The notes beneath the pieces were generated by a model. It ran no database searches. It was not told the DNA's origin and saw only the letters and a list, made by a program, of their open reading frames with translations. 64,000 nucleotides of DNA. Source: Ornithodoros turicata. Lineage: Eukaryota > Arthropoda > Arachnida > Ixodida > Argasidae. Of the stretch, positions 1 to 10,175 are shown piece by piece; the stretch's first letter is position 1; each line of letters begins with the position of its first letter. The position numbers and the translations under genes were made by a program. The stretch is taken from assembly GCF_037126465.1 (NCBI RefSeq), contig NW_026999293.1, positions 372,001-436,000 on the forward strand, in the 5' to 3' direction.

Positions 1-395
1 CTACTTTGGTATCTTTTGTTCTGCTTGCGTTTGGCTTCCGAACTTCGTGTCAATATTGTGCTCCGATGTTGTTAAACTCTCGGGTACTGCGGATATGATT
101 TGTACCCATCTCATCATCGTCTCCCTATGTGTGTACGTGTTGTACTAAAACGGCCAGATTATAACAATCACTGGGTGGGTGGACAAGGGAAGCCAGGATT
201 GTCCGTGCTTCTCCCGATGTTCAGTATAGTCTGTAGTGTTCATGCACACATAACTTCGACAAGCAGTATCTTTCTATGAATTCATACGTCGTACAGCTCA
301 AGGTGGTGATCCCAGTCCCGAATTCGTCGCGCCGTCACTACGGGAATAACAACGTGAGGGTAACGCTTGAACCGCGCGACGCGATCCACAGATGC
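1..395 (-). repeat. M1 DNA-transposon family, truncated copy at the window edge
   Basis: This stretch matches, on the opposite strand, the interior of the complete M1 copy at 4181-4984 (shared blocks around the CTACTTTGGTATCT motif, the AACAATCACTGGRTGGG block and the GACGCGATCCAC block). It stops abruptly at GATGCACATG, where a new M1 terminus (GGCCGTATTCCC) begins. No coding potential is seen. It is either a partner copy broken by nested insertion or a recombination remnant. The left part lies outside the window. Confidence 0.6.
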
Positions 396-656
396 ACATG
401 GGCCGTATTCCCAAACCACCCGCAACTTTGCCCTCAGGGCGCCCGTAGCCCAGGGTCCCTTGAGGGCAAACATCCCCTGAGGGCAGCATGCGTTTCTCAA
501 ACGTGCACACCCTCAGCGAAGGGCTGGCCGTCGGGAGGCTCGAAGGCGATTCGGCCCGATTCCTCGTAGAACGAAGCAGAAGCCCATGCGCAGGACCGCG
601 CTTGATTTCCGCTTCCGATGGCTGTCGTCTGCTACTTTGGTATCTCTCCTGTTCTG

Positions 657-883
657 ATGAAAGATGAAAGTCACTGAAAAGGTTAGCCAGCTGTAGGGAT
701 CGAACCCACATCTTCTGGATTGCCGGTCCAGGGCTCTACCAATTGAGCTAAGCTAACACGCCTCTCCAGCGACTTTCGGGGTGCGTCATCTGATGGGACG
801 ACAAACCAGCCACTCACTCTCACTCTGTCTTCTATGTTCCCTTCTATGTTGTTCCAGCCTCAGAACATCAGTTTATCTCTTGT
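657..883 (-). mobile_element. tRNA-related SINE, copy 1 (227 bp, with 12-bp target duplication)
   Basis: The element is flanked by the direct repeat TCTCCTGTTCTG at 645-656 and 884-895. On the minus strand it reads: a 5' block of about 125 nt (containing AGGCTGGAACAACATAGAAG), then a tRNA-like cloverleaf (757 to 686), then a short tail CAGTGACTTTCATCTTTC. Copies with the same 5' block and tail are at 23557-23672 and 59947-60073, each with its own target duplication. That proves the element boundaries and its mobility. The tRNA-like part is not at the 5' end, which is unusual for a SINE. Confidence 0.8.
686..757 (-). tRNA. tRNA-like cloverleaf inside the SINE (anticodon position GGC); probably not a working tRNA gene
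   Basis: On the minus strand a 7-bp acceptor stem (GTTAGCT with AGCTGGC, two G-U pairs), a D-arm, a 5-bp anticodon stem (CTGGA/TCCAG) with loop CCGGCAA, and a T-arm with GGTTCGATCCC can be drawn over 72 nt. Boxes A and B for RNA polymerase III are therefore present. Position 33 is C rather than the near-universal U, and the unit is embedded in a SINE with target duplications. I read it as a SINE promoter module rather than tRNA-Ala. Confidence 0.45.
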
Positions 884-1283
884 TCTCCTGTTCTGTTCGC
901 GTTCGACTTGCAAACTTCATGTATGGTGGGCTACTTCATGTCAGTATTCAGATGTTGTACAACTGTTGGATATTGCGGATATGATATGTACACATCTCAC
1001 CATCGTCTCCTTATGTGTGTGTGTGTGTGTTGTATTGAACGGCCAGATTGTAACAATCACTGAATGGGCGGACAAGGGAAGCCAGGATTGTCCGTGGCCC
1101 CTCCTGATGTTCAGTATAGTCTGTAGTGTTCATGCACACGCCCAACTTATCTTTCTTTCGATTCATATTCGTGGTACCGCACAAGGTAGTTTTCCCAGTC
1201 ACGAATTCGTCGAACCGTCACTACGGCAATACCACCGTGAGGGTATAACGCTCGAATTGCACGACGCGATCCACAAATGCACA

Positions 1284-3063
1284 TGTCATCCATGTTTGTT
1301 TCGAGGCGAGCGTCCCTCAGGGAGCGTACAGTGAGCTCGCGAGCTCACTTGGCTGGCGCGTGCCCTTAGGGCGCCCCTTGCAGATACGGGCGCTTTGGGA
1401 AACAAAATTCGTCTCCCTCAGGGCTAGAGGTTACATAGGGAGCCGTCAGGGTCGGTTGGGAATACGGGGGATGTCCTCCATGTTTGCTTCGAGGCAAGCG
1501 TCCCTCAGGGAGCTCGCGAGCTCACTTGGCTGGCGCGTGCCCTTAGGGCGCCCCTTGCAGATACGGGCGCTTTGGGAAACAAAATTCGTCTCCCTCAGGG
1601 CTAGAGGTTACATAGGGAGCCCTCAGGGTCGGTTGGGAATACGGGGGATGTCCTCCATGTTTGCTTCGAGGCAAGCGTCCCTCAGGGAGCTCGCGAGCTC
1701 ACTTGGCTGGCGCGTGCCCTTAGGGCGCCCCTTGCAGATACGGGCGCTTTGGGAAACAAAATTCGTCTCCCTCAGGGCTAGAGGTTACATAGGGAGCCCT
1801 CAGGGTTGGTTGGGAATACGGGGGATGTCCTCCATGTTTGCTTCGAGGCAAGCGTCCCTCAGGGAGCTCGCGAGCTCACTTGGCTGGCGCGTGCCCTTAG
1901 GGCGCCCCTTGCAGATACGGGCGCTTTGGGAAACAAAATTCGTCTCCCTCAGGGCTAGAGGTTACATAGGGAGCCCTCGGGGTTGGTTGGGAATACGGGG
2001 GATGTCCTCCATGTTTGCTTCGAGGCAAGCGTCCCTCAGGGAGCTCGCGAGCTCACTTGGCTGGCGCGTGCCCTTAGGGCGCCCCTTGCAGATACGGGCG
2101 CTTTGGGAAACAAAATTCGTCTCCCTCAGGGCTAGAGGTTACATAGGGAGCCCTCAGGGTTGGTTGGGAATACGGGGGATGTCCTCCATGTTTGCTTCGA
2201 GGCAAGCGTCCCTCAGGGAGCTCGCGAGCTCACTTGGCTGGCGCGTGCCCTTAGGGCGCCCCTTGCAGATACGGGCGCTTTGGGAAACAAAATTCGTCTC
2301 CCTCAGGGCTAGAGGTTACATAGGGAGCCCTCAGGGTTGGTTGGGAATACGGGGGATGTCCTCCATGTTTGCTTCGAGGCAAGCGTCCCTCAGGGAGCTC
2401 GCGAGCTCACTTGGCTGGCGCGTGCCCTTAGGGCGCCCCTTGCAGATACGGGCGCTTTGGGAAACAAAATTCGTCTCCCTCAGGGCTAGAGGTTACATAG
2501 GGAGCCCTCAGGGTTGGTTGGGAATACGGGGCATGTCCTCCATGTTTGCTTCGAGGCAAGCGTCCCTCAGGGAGCTCGCGAGCTCACTTGGCTGGCGCGT
2601 GCCCTTAGGGCGCCCCTTGCAGATACGGGCGCTTTGGGAAACAAAATTCGTCTCCCTCAGGGCTAGAGGTTACATAGGGAGCCCTCAGGGTTGGTTGGGA
2701 ATACGGGGGATGTCCTCCATGTTTGCTTCGAGGCAAGCGTCCCTCAGGGAGCTCGCGAGCTCACTTGGCTGGCGCGTGCCCTTAGGGCGCCCCTTGCAGA
2801 TACGGGCGCTTTGGGAAACAAAATTCGTCTCCCTCAGGGCTAGAGGTTACATAGGGAGCCCTCAGGGTTGGTTGGGAATACGGGGGATGTCCTCCATGTT
2901 TGCTTCGAGGCAAGCGTCCCTCAGGGAGCTCGCGAGCTCACTTGGCTGGCGCGTGCCCTTGGGGCGCCCCTTGCAGATACGGGCGCTTTGGGAAACGAAA
3001 TTCTCCTCCCTCAGGGCTAGCGCTTACATAGGGAGCCCTCAGCGTTGGTTGGGAATACGGGGG
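1284..3063 (+). repeat. Tandem array, 177-bp monomer, 10 copies
   Basis: The period is exactly 177 bp, measured between successive CTCACTTGGCTGGCG blocks (1344, 1521 and so on). There are ten monomers with only scattered substitutions. The first is slightly longer (an extra GTACAGTGAG) and the last is more divergent. Because 177 is divisible by three, an open frame of 578 codons runs through the array; it is a by-product of the period and not a gene. Each monomer carries several copies of the CCCTCAGGG/CCCTTAGGG motif. A single inverted monomer sits in the intact M1 copy at about 4184-4370. Confidence 0.9.
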
Positions 3064-4180
3064 ACAGTCACCTCACGGTCGCTAAGGGAGAGATAAGGTT
3101 CGAGTGGGTACTTGACGTCATGCCTTGAAGGGTTCTTCTTGTCTTATCAGTTGTTTTTGGCGCCTGCAGGCCACCCAAGGTGACCTTTCCTAGCGAGGAC
3201 ATCATTAAACTTACACTTGATTTAACGAACTATGAGAAAAAAGCCGACAGCAATTGTTCAGAAAGACACCACCTGACACGAGAAGGGATGGCAAGTGAGA
3301 TTAACTGTTCCCCACTGCGGATGCTACAGATCGCGCGGGACGATAAGAGGGCAATGATGGGCGAACTAAATAGATATTTAAGGATATTAGCATCAATGAC
3401 GAACATTCGAATTAACCGTAACACATCCGCCGAAAAAGCAAAAAAAGGCAGACGGCACAAATAGGTGGGAATTCTGAGCAACCATCGGTAAGATTGACGC
3501 TTTATATTAATCCAAGGAGAAGCAAGGGCACGCTACGCGGTGATCCCTGGGGGTTTTAAGTAACCACCTCCCGGATGCAGCGTACGTTATTTACTGTGAC
3601 GATACAGATTAATACACTATGAGTAGCAGAGGAGTTACAGGATCAGCGAAGATAAACGCAAGAAAATCCCGCTTCTAAAAATACGCTATGCAGTTGGTAA
3701 AGAACAATTTACAAACACAGTGAGAACAGTAAAAAAAATCGAAACCACACAGTGAAACGCTACAACACAGCATAAATAATAGTGAAAGATATACGCATTG
3801 GGGATCTCACCTTACTCTGGACTTCCAGTGATGTTCACTTGAAGAGTTGGATATCCATCGGCAACCTGGCGGGGTCTGGAGGGACACTTACGGGATCCCG
3901 GCTTATGTGGAAGGCTGATAAGGCGTTACCCGGCCCCCATAGCTCCCCATCTTCGCGGCTCCGTCAGGCATCATAGTTGATACCCATTGGCCGAAGGACA
4001 TTGCGCGCTCCGCTATTGGTTGGCAAAGTTTCAAAAGAGCATTCTTGAGCGGGCTGCCTGTCCGGCGGGAAGTTACGAGAACAGAAGGGAGAGAAGTGGC
4101 AGCGTCGTCTCGCGTCTCGACGATGTCAGTTGAGAGCACCATATGACCGCATTGTTCAAAGAGAAGTCGCAGATTTGTTA

Positions 4181-4984
4181 CCCCCGTATTCCCAAACAAC
4201 CCTGAGGGCTCCCTATGTAGGCGCCGGCCCTGAGGGAGGAGAATTTCGTTTCCCAAAGCTGCCGTATCTGCAAGTGGTGGCCTAAGGGCGCGCGCCAGCC
4301 AAGCAAGCTCGCGAGCTCCCTGTGCGCTCCCTGAGGGACGCTCGCCTCGAAACAAACATGGAGGACATGTGCGATCTCATTCATGGATCGCGTCGAGCGA
4401 TTCCATAACGGTTTTATGCCGACGGTGCGACGAATGCGGGAATGGGAAAAACCATCTTGAGCGGTACGACGAATATGAATTCAAAGAAAGATACTGCTTG
4501 TCGAAGTCGTCTGTGCATTATACCAACGTCTCAACATCAGGAGGGCCATGGACAATCGTGGCTTCCCTTGTCCGCCCATCCAGTGATTGTTACAATCTTG
4601 CCATTTTAGCGCAAGACACATACACACATAAAGAGACGATGATGAGATGCGTATAATTCATATTCACAATACCCAATAGTTATACAACATCTGAACACAA
4701 TACTGACTGAAGTTTGCAAGACAAACGCCAGCAGATACCAAAGTAGCAGACGACAGCCGTCGGAGCGGAAATGAAGCGCGGTCATGCGCATGCGATTCTG
4801 CTTCGTTCTATGAGGAATCGGGCCGAATCCCCTTCGAACCTCACGATGGCCAGCCCTTGGCTGAGCGCGTGCACATTTACGTTTGAGAAACGCATGCTGC
4901 CCTCAGGGGATGTTCGCCCTCAAGGGTCCCTGGGCTACGGGCGCCCTTAGGGCGAAGTTGCGGGTGGTTTGGGAATACGGCCCT
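4181..4984 (+). mobile_element. M1 DNA transposon, reference copy (about 804 bp)
   Basis: The ends are inverted: CCCCCGTATTCCCAAAC at the left and GTTTGGGAATACGGCCC at the right. The insertion is absent from the right arm of the inverted repeat, which reads straight through TTTGTTAGTGTGTC (about 21500), so the boundaries are given by an empty site. The target appears to be TA (or TTA/TAA). It holds one 177-bp monomer next to the left end and no transposase. Confidence 0.75.
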
Positions 4985-5603
4985 AAGTGTGTCAAAGTAA
5001 CTCAGCGCGTGTTGTGATGTTTCCCGACACAAGTATCCTAAGTACGAACAGTCTCTCGAGTTCAGAACTGGAATGCAGTGGTGAGCTGACGCCTGAGGAA
5101 CACTTGTGAGCGCCGTCGCGTTTTCAAATGCAGTCACAACGGAGACAGGATTCGGTGTCCGTGCGACAAGCATTTCGCTCTTCGTTGAAACCTTCGCACT
5201 GCGACCAACGAAAGGAGATGCTCAATGTGAAATCGTACGCACTCGTGCGAGCGTCTCTCGCTTCAGGAAGTAGAGTGTGCGTGTGCTTTGCGAGTTCGAA
5301 CTTGGTCAACGAACGCAACGATTTGACTCTGTACGCACGGTGAATATTTATGTCAGACTATTGAGTCAGTACGATGTTTCAAATAAATGTGTTGTTTGTC
5401 CAAAATTTGCCTAGTAGTTCTGGAATACGGAATAACGAGCGTTGGGCATGAAAACCAGTAAAAGTAAAAGCCGATGATAGCCAGTACGGAGCCGAAAGGC
5501 GAGCCAAACTGAGAGACTCCTGATTGGCCGAATGGTAGGCATCATAGTTCATTTTCATTGGTTGCATGCCCAGTGTTGCCTGAATTATCTCAAACTATGG
5601 GCT

Positions 5604-5727
5604 TGTGGTGCAGGAAAGGACTGACAACCGTACCCGGTGACTGGCGGAGAACAACTAGTTTAATCGCGCTCTGCGCGCTCACGTTCAAACTGAGCTGCCA
5701 TCATCCGATGGCACTAGTGCTGCTACA
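5604..5727 (-). repeat. 3' LTR of the Gypsy element
   Basis: 124 bp, TG...CA ended (TGTAGCAGCA... on the minus strand), nearly identical to 8926-9049. It is bordered outside by GGCT and inside by a purine-rich tract on the minus strand. Confidence 0.9.
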
Positions 5728-5740
5728 GGCCTCCCCCCTA
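5728..5740 (-). other. Polypurine tract of the Gypsy element
   Basis: The minus strand reads TAGGGGGGAGGCC directly upstream of the 3' LTR, the expected place for the plus-strand primer. It overlaps the last codon or two of pol. Confidence 0.7.
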
Positions 5741-8700
5741 GACCCTGGTGGTAACCAGGGGAGAATGCCAGGAAACATTGCGCAGAGGGACAGAGCGTGG
5801 GCGTTGAGGGCCTGCACAGTTGGGGGGAAGGTCGGGGAGATGCACAGGGGCGACGAGTGTCTCAAGATGAGTGGGCTTGACCCTGTCGAGGGAGATGGTT
5901 TCGCGGCGGCCATTAAGGTGGACTGTTACGGTCTTGTCGCTGCGGGCCAGTATCTTGTAAGGGCCAGCATATGCAGGGGTCAAGGGTGGCTTGGCATGAT
6001 CCACCCGGACGAAGGCGTGAGAGGCATTGGCCAAATCCGGGTGCACGAAAATCTTCCTATGGGAAGGCTGACGAGGTAGGGCGGGTTTGCCGGCCTGGAA
6101 ATGCTGACGGAGTTGCGTTGCGAAGTCGTCACCGGCGAGGGGAGGCTTCGGGCTGGGATCGAGGAAGTCACCAGGCAAGCGCAAAGGGGAGCCGAAGACT
6201 AACTCCGCCGAGCTACACTTGAGATCCTGCTTTAGCGAGGAGCGTAGGCCGAGGAGCACCCATGGCAAATGGTCAACCCAGTTAGTGGGCTCAGGCTGGG
6301 AACAGAGAGCGGCTTTTAGCTGGCGGTGCAGCCGCTCCACCATCCCGTTTGCGGCGGGGTGGTAGGCCGTCGTCATCATGTGCTTGGCTCCGATAGCTTT
6401 CAGAAGAGACGTGAAGGAGCGGGATGTGAACTGGCGTCCCCTGTCGGTGGTCACAATGTCAGGGCACCCGAAACGGGCGACCCAACCGAGTAGAAACGCG
6501 CGGCCGACCGTGTCCGCCGTCGCGTCTGGGATGGGTACAGCCTCTGCCCAGCGCGTGAAGCGGTCAACGCAGGTGAAGAGATACCGGCAGCCGAGTGAAG
6601 AGGGAAGTGGGCCAACGAGGTCCAAATGAACGTGGCAGAACCGGCCTGCGGGCGTGGGGAACGCTTTGAGTGGCGTCTGGATGTGGCGTTCAACTTTGGT
6701 CCGCTGGCAAGCAAGACAGGAGCGGGTCCAGCTTCGGATGTCCTTATTGATATTTGGCCAGACGTAGCGGGTTGCAATTGCCTTCTGTGTAGCGCGCACG
6801 CCGGTGTGGGCGAGGCTGTGGTACTCGCTGAAGATCCGGCGGCGTAGCGGCTCGGGTACGAAGGGGCGAGGATGCGCAGTGGACACGTCGCAGAAAAGAG
6901 GGTCGACGCAACCAGGGAGGTGTATCTTTTGAAGGACGAGGGAGGATTCGCCAGCGAGGGAATCCTTGATCTCAGCGTCATTAGCCTGGGCGTTGAGGAG
7001 ATCACTGACGCTCACCGGGGATGGCAAGTAGGGAACGGCATTGATGCGTGAAAGAGCGTCAGCTGCCGAGTTGTCAACGCCGGGGATATGGCGAACGTCG
7101 GTGCAAAACTCGGAGATAAAAGCAAGCTGACGGGATCTCACGCTCACAGTAGCCGGAGTGGTTGCCAGAGAATGCATATGACAACGGCTTGTGGTCGGTC
7201 AGAATGTGGAAGTCACGCCCTTCCAGGTGATAGCGGAAGTGTCGCACGGCCGCGTACACAGCGAGAAGCTCACGCCCAAACGTGCTGTAGTGGGTCTCGG
7301 CGGGCTTGAGGCGGCGGGAGAAAAAACCAAGCGGCTGCCACATGCCATCAACGAACTGCTGTAGAACAGCGCCAGCAGCCGTGGTAGAGGCATCAGTCAT
7401 GAGGCGGGTTGGTGCAGAAGGAATTGGATGGACGAGCAGTGTTGCATTGGCAAGGGCGATTTTCGCTTCGACAAATGAGGCCTCGACTTCCGGCGTCCAG
7501 GACAACGGGGAGGTCGCCGACTTGGGCGCCCGGAGGAGGTCCGTGAGCGGTTGGACAATGCGTGCGCAGCCGGGGATGAACCTCCGATGAAAATTCAGCA
7601 GGCCAAGGAACTGTCGCAACTGCCGTACCGATTGCGGACGGGGAAATTCATGAATGGCCTGCACCTTGGTTTCGAGAGGACGAACGCCGTGCTGATCGAT
7701 ATGGTGCCCCAGAAACTTCGCTTCGCTCTGCCCGAAACTGCACTTCTTAACGTTAATGACAAGGCCGTGGTCTTGGAGACGTGCGAATACCTGCCGGAGA
7801 TGCACAATATGCTCCTCCTGCGAGGCGCTTGCAATGAGGAGGTCGTCAATATAGGCGTAGACGAAAGGCAAGCCTCGCAGGACGTTGTTGATGAAGCGTT
7901 GGAAGCTCTGTGCAGCATTGCGCAACCCGAAAGGCATCTTGACAAATTCAAAGAGTCCAAAGGGTGTTATGACGGCCGTCTTAGGTATGTCATGCGGGTG
8001 CACCGGAATCTGGTGATAGGCTTTCACCAAGTCCAGGGTCGTGAAGACGGTGCAGCCCGCAAGACTGGCAGTAAAATCGTGGATGTGAGGTAGAGGGTAT
8101 CTGTCTGGAATAGTCCTGGCGTTGAGAGCCCTATAATCGCCGCATGGCCTCCAATCGCCTGGGTCCTTCTTCGGCACCATATGTAGCGGGGATGCCCAGC
8201 TGCTGGAGGATTGCCGGATGATACCTAAGTCCAGCATGTGGTCAAACTCGCGTTTGGCGATAGCCAGGCGGTCACCATGGAGGCGGCGGAAGCGGGAGGA
8301 GATTGGAGGACCGGTGGTAGTAATATGATGGGTCACGTCGTGCTTGACCGGTGCCTTCAAGTTGCAGGGCTTGGTGATGTCCGGAAACTCGTCCAAGAGC
8401 GCGTCATACGGGGAAGCGGGACGTAGCGCGCGGATACCAGTTGGGACTTCCGGAGAAGACAGGCCCTTCACTGCAAGCGTTGTGGTGTTGTCAAGGAGGC
8501 GTCGATGGCGGACGTTAACGGACAGGTTGAAAGCAGCCAAGAAATCGGCGCCTAGAACAGGCTGCGAGACGTCCGCAAGAGCGAAGACCCACCGAAATGT
8601 CCTCCTCAGGCCAAGGTCCAACGTCAAAGAGCGTAGGCCGTACGTTTTGATTGCGGTACCGTTGGCAGCTTGAAGGTTAAAGCCGCTGGGCGAACGGCGA

Positions 8701-8828
8701 CGATCTGCGGCCGATGCTGGGAGCACGCTTATCTCAGCGCCGGTATCAACCAGGAGGCGGTATCCAGCAACGCGGTCACATACGACGAAAAGGCGGCTGG
8801 GGGTTGGGCCATGATCGCTTGCCACCAT
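5738..8828 (-). pseudogene. pol: Gypsy pol polyprotein (protease, RT, RNase H, integrase), frame broken
   Basis: The first part (8828 down to about 7150) opens with an aspartic protease (DTG at residues 28-30), then reverse transcriptase ([11 protein letters not shown] near 264-274, the catalytic YIDD at 326-329) and RNase H (LMTDAS near 476-481, TDHKPL near 541). A one-base shift near 7140-7165, just after the [10 protein letters not shown] segment, moves the reading to the frame that continues from 7177 to 5738. That part carries the rest of RNase H, the integrase HHCC zinc module (H120, H124, C154, C157 of that segment) and the DDE core (D186, D245, E281, with 35 residues between the last two). 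All catalytic residues are present, so decay is recent. The function would be reverse transcription and integration of the element; without gag and with the shift it is not expected to work. Confidence 0.93.
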
Positions 8829-8849
8829 CAGTGATCGGCCCGCGAGTTT

Positions 8850-8906
8850 GATTAAACTAGTTGTTCTCCGCCAGTCACCGGGTACGGTTGTCAGTCCTTT
8901 CCTGCG
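8850..8906 (+). repeat. Inverted LTR fragment forming a 57-bp perfect palindrome arm
   Basis: 57 bp here are the exact reverse complement of 8931-8987 inside the 5' LTR, with a 24-bp spacer (8907-8930) that holds the primer-binding site. It occupies the position where gag should start and looks like the product of an aberrant reverse-transcription jump. Confidence 0.9.
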
Positions 8907-8923
8907 TCACGTTCGGGTCACCA
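8906..8923 (-). other. Primer-binding site of the Gypsy element
   Basis: Two bases inside the 5' LTR the minus strand reads TGGTGACCCGAACGTGAC. It starts with TGG, as expected for pairing with a tRNA 3' CCA end, and resembles the tRNA-Trp 3' end most closely among those I know, with about three mismatches. The tRNA assignment is tentative. Confidence 0.6.
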
Positions 8924-8925
8924 AA

Positions 8926-9049
8926 TGTGGCGCAGGAAAGGACTGACAACCGTACCCGGTGACTGGCGGAGAACAACTAGTTTAATCGCGCTCTGCGCGC
9001 TCACGTTCAAACTGAGCTGCCATCATCCTATGGCACTAGTGCTGCTACA
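8926..9049 (-). repeat. 5' LTR of the Gypsy element
   Basis: 124 bp, same ends as 5604-5727, followed by the target duplication GGCT at 9050-9053. Confidence 0.9.
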
Positions 9050-9667
9050 GGCTCTATGGGGAGCTGTGGGAGCCTGGCGTTACCTTCACCGCGCCTTTGT
9101 TTGTCGTCCGAGTAAGTGTCGCCTCCTGGTGTGGGAATGTGGGTTTAGAGTAAGACTGAAGGAATAGAGCTACACCAGTGCGTACAACCAACACGTAAAT
9201 GATGAATCGTGGCTTAAGTAGTAACCTAGTATAGTATAGTAGTATAGCATGCTTAGGTATATGATATCTTTTAAGTAAATGTAATATAGAATGTGGTGAA
9301 CTCACATTTATAGTCTATGCTATGATTGAGAAAGCAGACATGACGTCATCGCGTGTGGTGGCTTTGAGGGAAGTACCGTAGTAAATGAAGGTATTATCAA
9401 TTTAAAGGGACAGTCGCATTCTCCGAGGTCAATTTCGAAACTAATGCGAATTCTAATTCCTTGCCGACCACTGAACTGGGCCCGAAAATACCATTTCGAT
9501 CCGCGGCGTACTTTTCGCGCAATCCGATGAAAAAGAAACCGCAATCCTTGCGCCCTAGCTCTCTAAAAGTGGGAGGAAACGTCACCCGGATAAGGCCAAT
9601 CAGCGCGCGCCCTGGGCAAATGCGAGCCGCGCGCCTGTTTGGCGATCGCGAAGCGAAGGGAGCAAAC

Positions 9668-10003
9668 ATGGCGTCGGAAAACGAGAGTGATGTTTCTCTC
9701 TCTAGGGGAGATTCTGACGAACATGTTAGCGGTAGCGGCGACGAGTTAATGCTGGATGATGACCCATACTCTGCGGACCATAGGCGCCGACTGCGGGGGG
9801 GGCCTTGCCCCCCCCCCCCCCCGGAACATGAACTAGGGGGGGGCGCCGCCTCCCCCGGAAGTCCCGCTAAGAGACTGACACCAACCTTTGGGGCTCGGAG
9901 CGCCCGGGTCAAAAGAGCGAAGAGGCACCAACCCCAAAAATGCATCTTGCAATTTGTAAAATATGTATCCGCACACCATACTCATTATCACAGTAGAAGG
10001 TGA
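9668..10003 (+). CDS. Possible first coding exon inside the TTAA transposon, unknown product
   Basis: An ATG in a good context (AACATGG) starts a frame beginning MASENESD, rich in Ser, Asp and Glu for about 40 residues and then proline/glycine-rich across a poly-C run. It ends near an AAGGTGAGG sequence that resembles a splice donor (about 9998-10005). No known domain is seen. It runs opposite to the THAP exon at the other end, so if real it would be a second gene of the transposon. The poly-C run makes frame maintenance doubtful. Confidence 0.25.
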   Translation: MASENESDVSLSRGDSDEHVSGSGDELMLDDDPYSADHRRRLRGGPCPPPPPEHELGGGAASPGSPAKRLTPTFGARSARVKRAKRHQPQKCILQFVKYVSAHHTHYHSRR

Positions 10004-10069
10004 GGCGAAGAAACACAGAGGATGACACAACACATTGACTGAATTTCGCCCAAAGCAATCAGATCAATG

Positions 10070-10175
10070 AAACGAAAGCAGTCGAAAAGGTACCTGCAGC
10101 TGCCAGTGAGGTGCAACGGTAGAATCTTCGGAACATATATCGGTTGGGAGCTGGTTCAACTCCCGCTGCTCCATT
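10070..10175 (+). repeat. tRNA-like polymerase III promoter, possible SINE head
   Basis: AGGTGCAACGGTAGAATC resembles an A box, and GGTTCAACTCC about 50 nt downstream is a perfect B-box match with a near-complete T stem around it. I see neither a clear acceptor stem nor target duplications, so this is only a candidate tRNA-derived repeat within the TTAA transposon. Confidence 0.3.

Larger units (their letters stand above)
396..3063 (-). mobile_element. M1 DNA transposon copy, expanded by an internal tandem array and a SINE insertion
   Basis: It begins with the M1 terminus GGCCGTATTCCCAAAC and ends with the opposite terminus GGTTGGGAATACGGGGG, in reverse orientation relative to the 804-bp copy at 4181-4984. 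Between the ends it has the same order of blocks, but a SINE sits at 657-883 and the internal monomer is present about ten times (1284-3063) instead of once. It encodes no transposase, so it is a non-autonomous (MITE-like) element. Confidence 0.6.
5604..9049 (-). mobile_element. Ty3/Gypsy-type LTR retrotransposon without gag
   Basis: Two 124-bp LTRs (5604-5727 and 8926-9049) differ at only two positions seen. They are flanked by the 4-bp target duplication GGCT (5600-5603, 9050-9053), and the right arm of the inverted repeat shows the empty site (about 20885-20900). On the minus strand the order is 5' LTR, a primer-binding site, an inverted LTR fragment, then pol (protease, reverse transcriptase, RNase H, integrase), a polypurine tract and the 3' LTR. 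There is no room for gag: the protease starts about 80 nt from the primer-binding site. Pol has a frame break. The copy is young (LTRs nearly identical) but cannot be autonomous. Confidence 0.92.

Noticed and set aside
686..757. Genuine tRNA-Ala (GGC) gene
   Set aside because: C at position 33, no separate tRNA context, and the cloverleaf lies inside a SINE with target duplications and two further copies of its flanking modules.
1284..3063. CRISPR-like array
   Set aside because: The whole 177-bp unit is repeated with no variable spacers, and the context is eukaryotic.
1360..3096. 578-codon open frame with a 59-residue internal repeat, looking like a repeat protein
   Set aside because: The DNA period is 177 bp (divisible by three), so a stop-free monomer automatically gives a long frame. 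It lies within a transposon and the monomer is not coding in the reference copy.
5558..8673. Plus-strand frames up to 180 codons across the Gypsy element
   Set aside because: They are antisense to pol, whose catalytic motifs are all on the minus strand.
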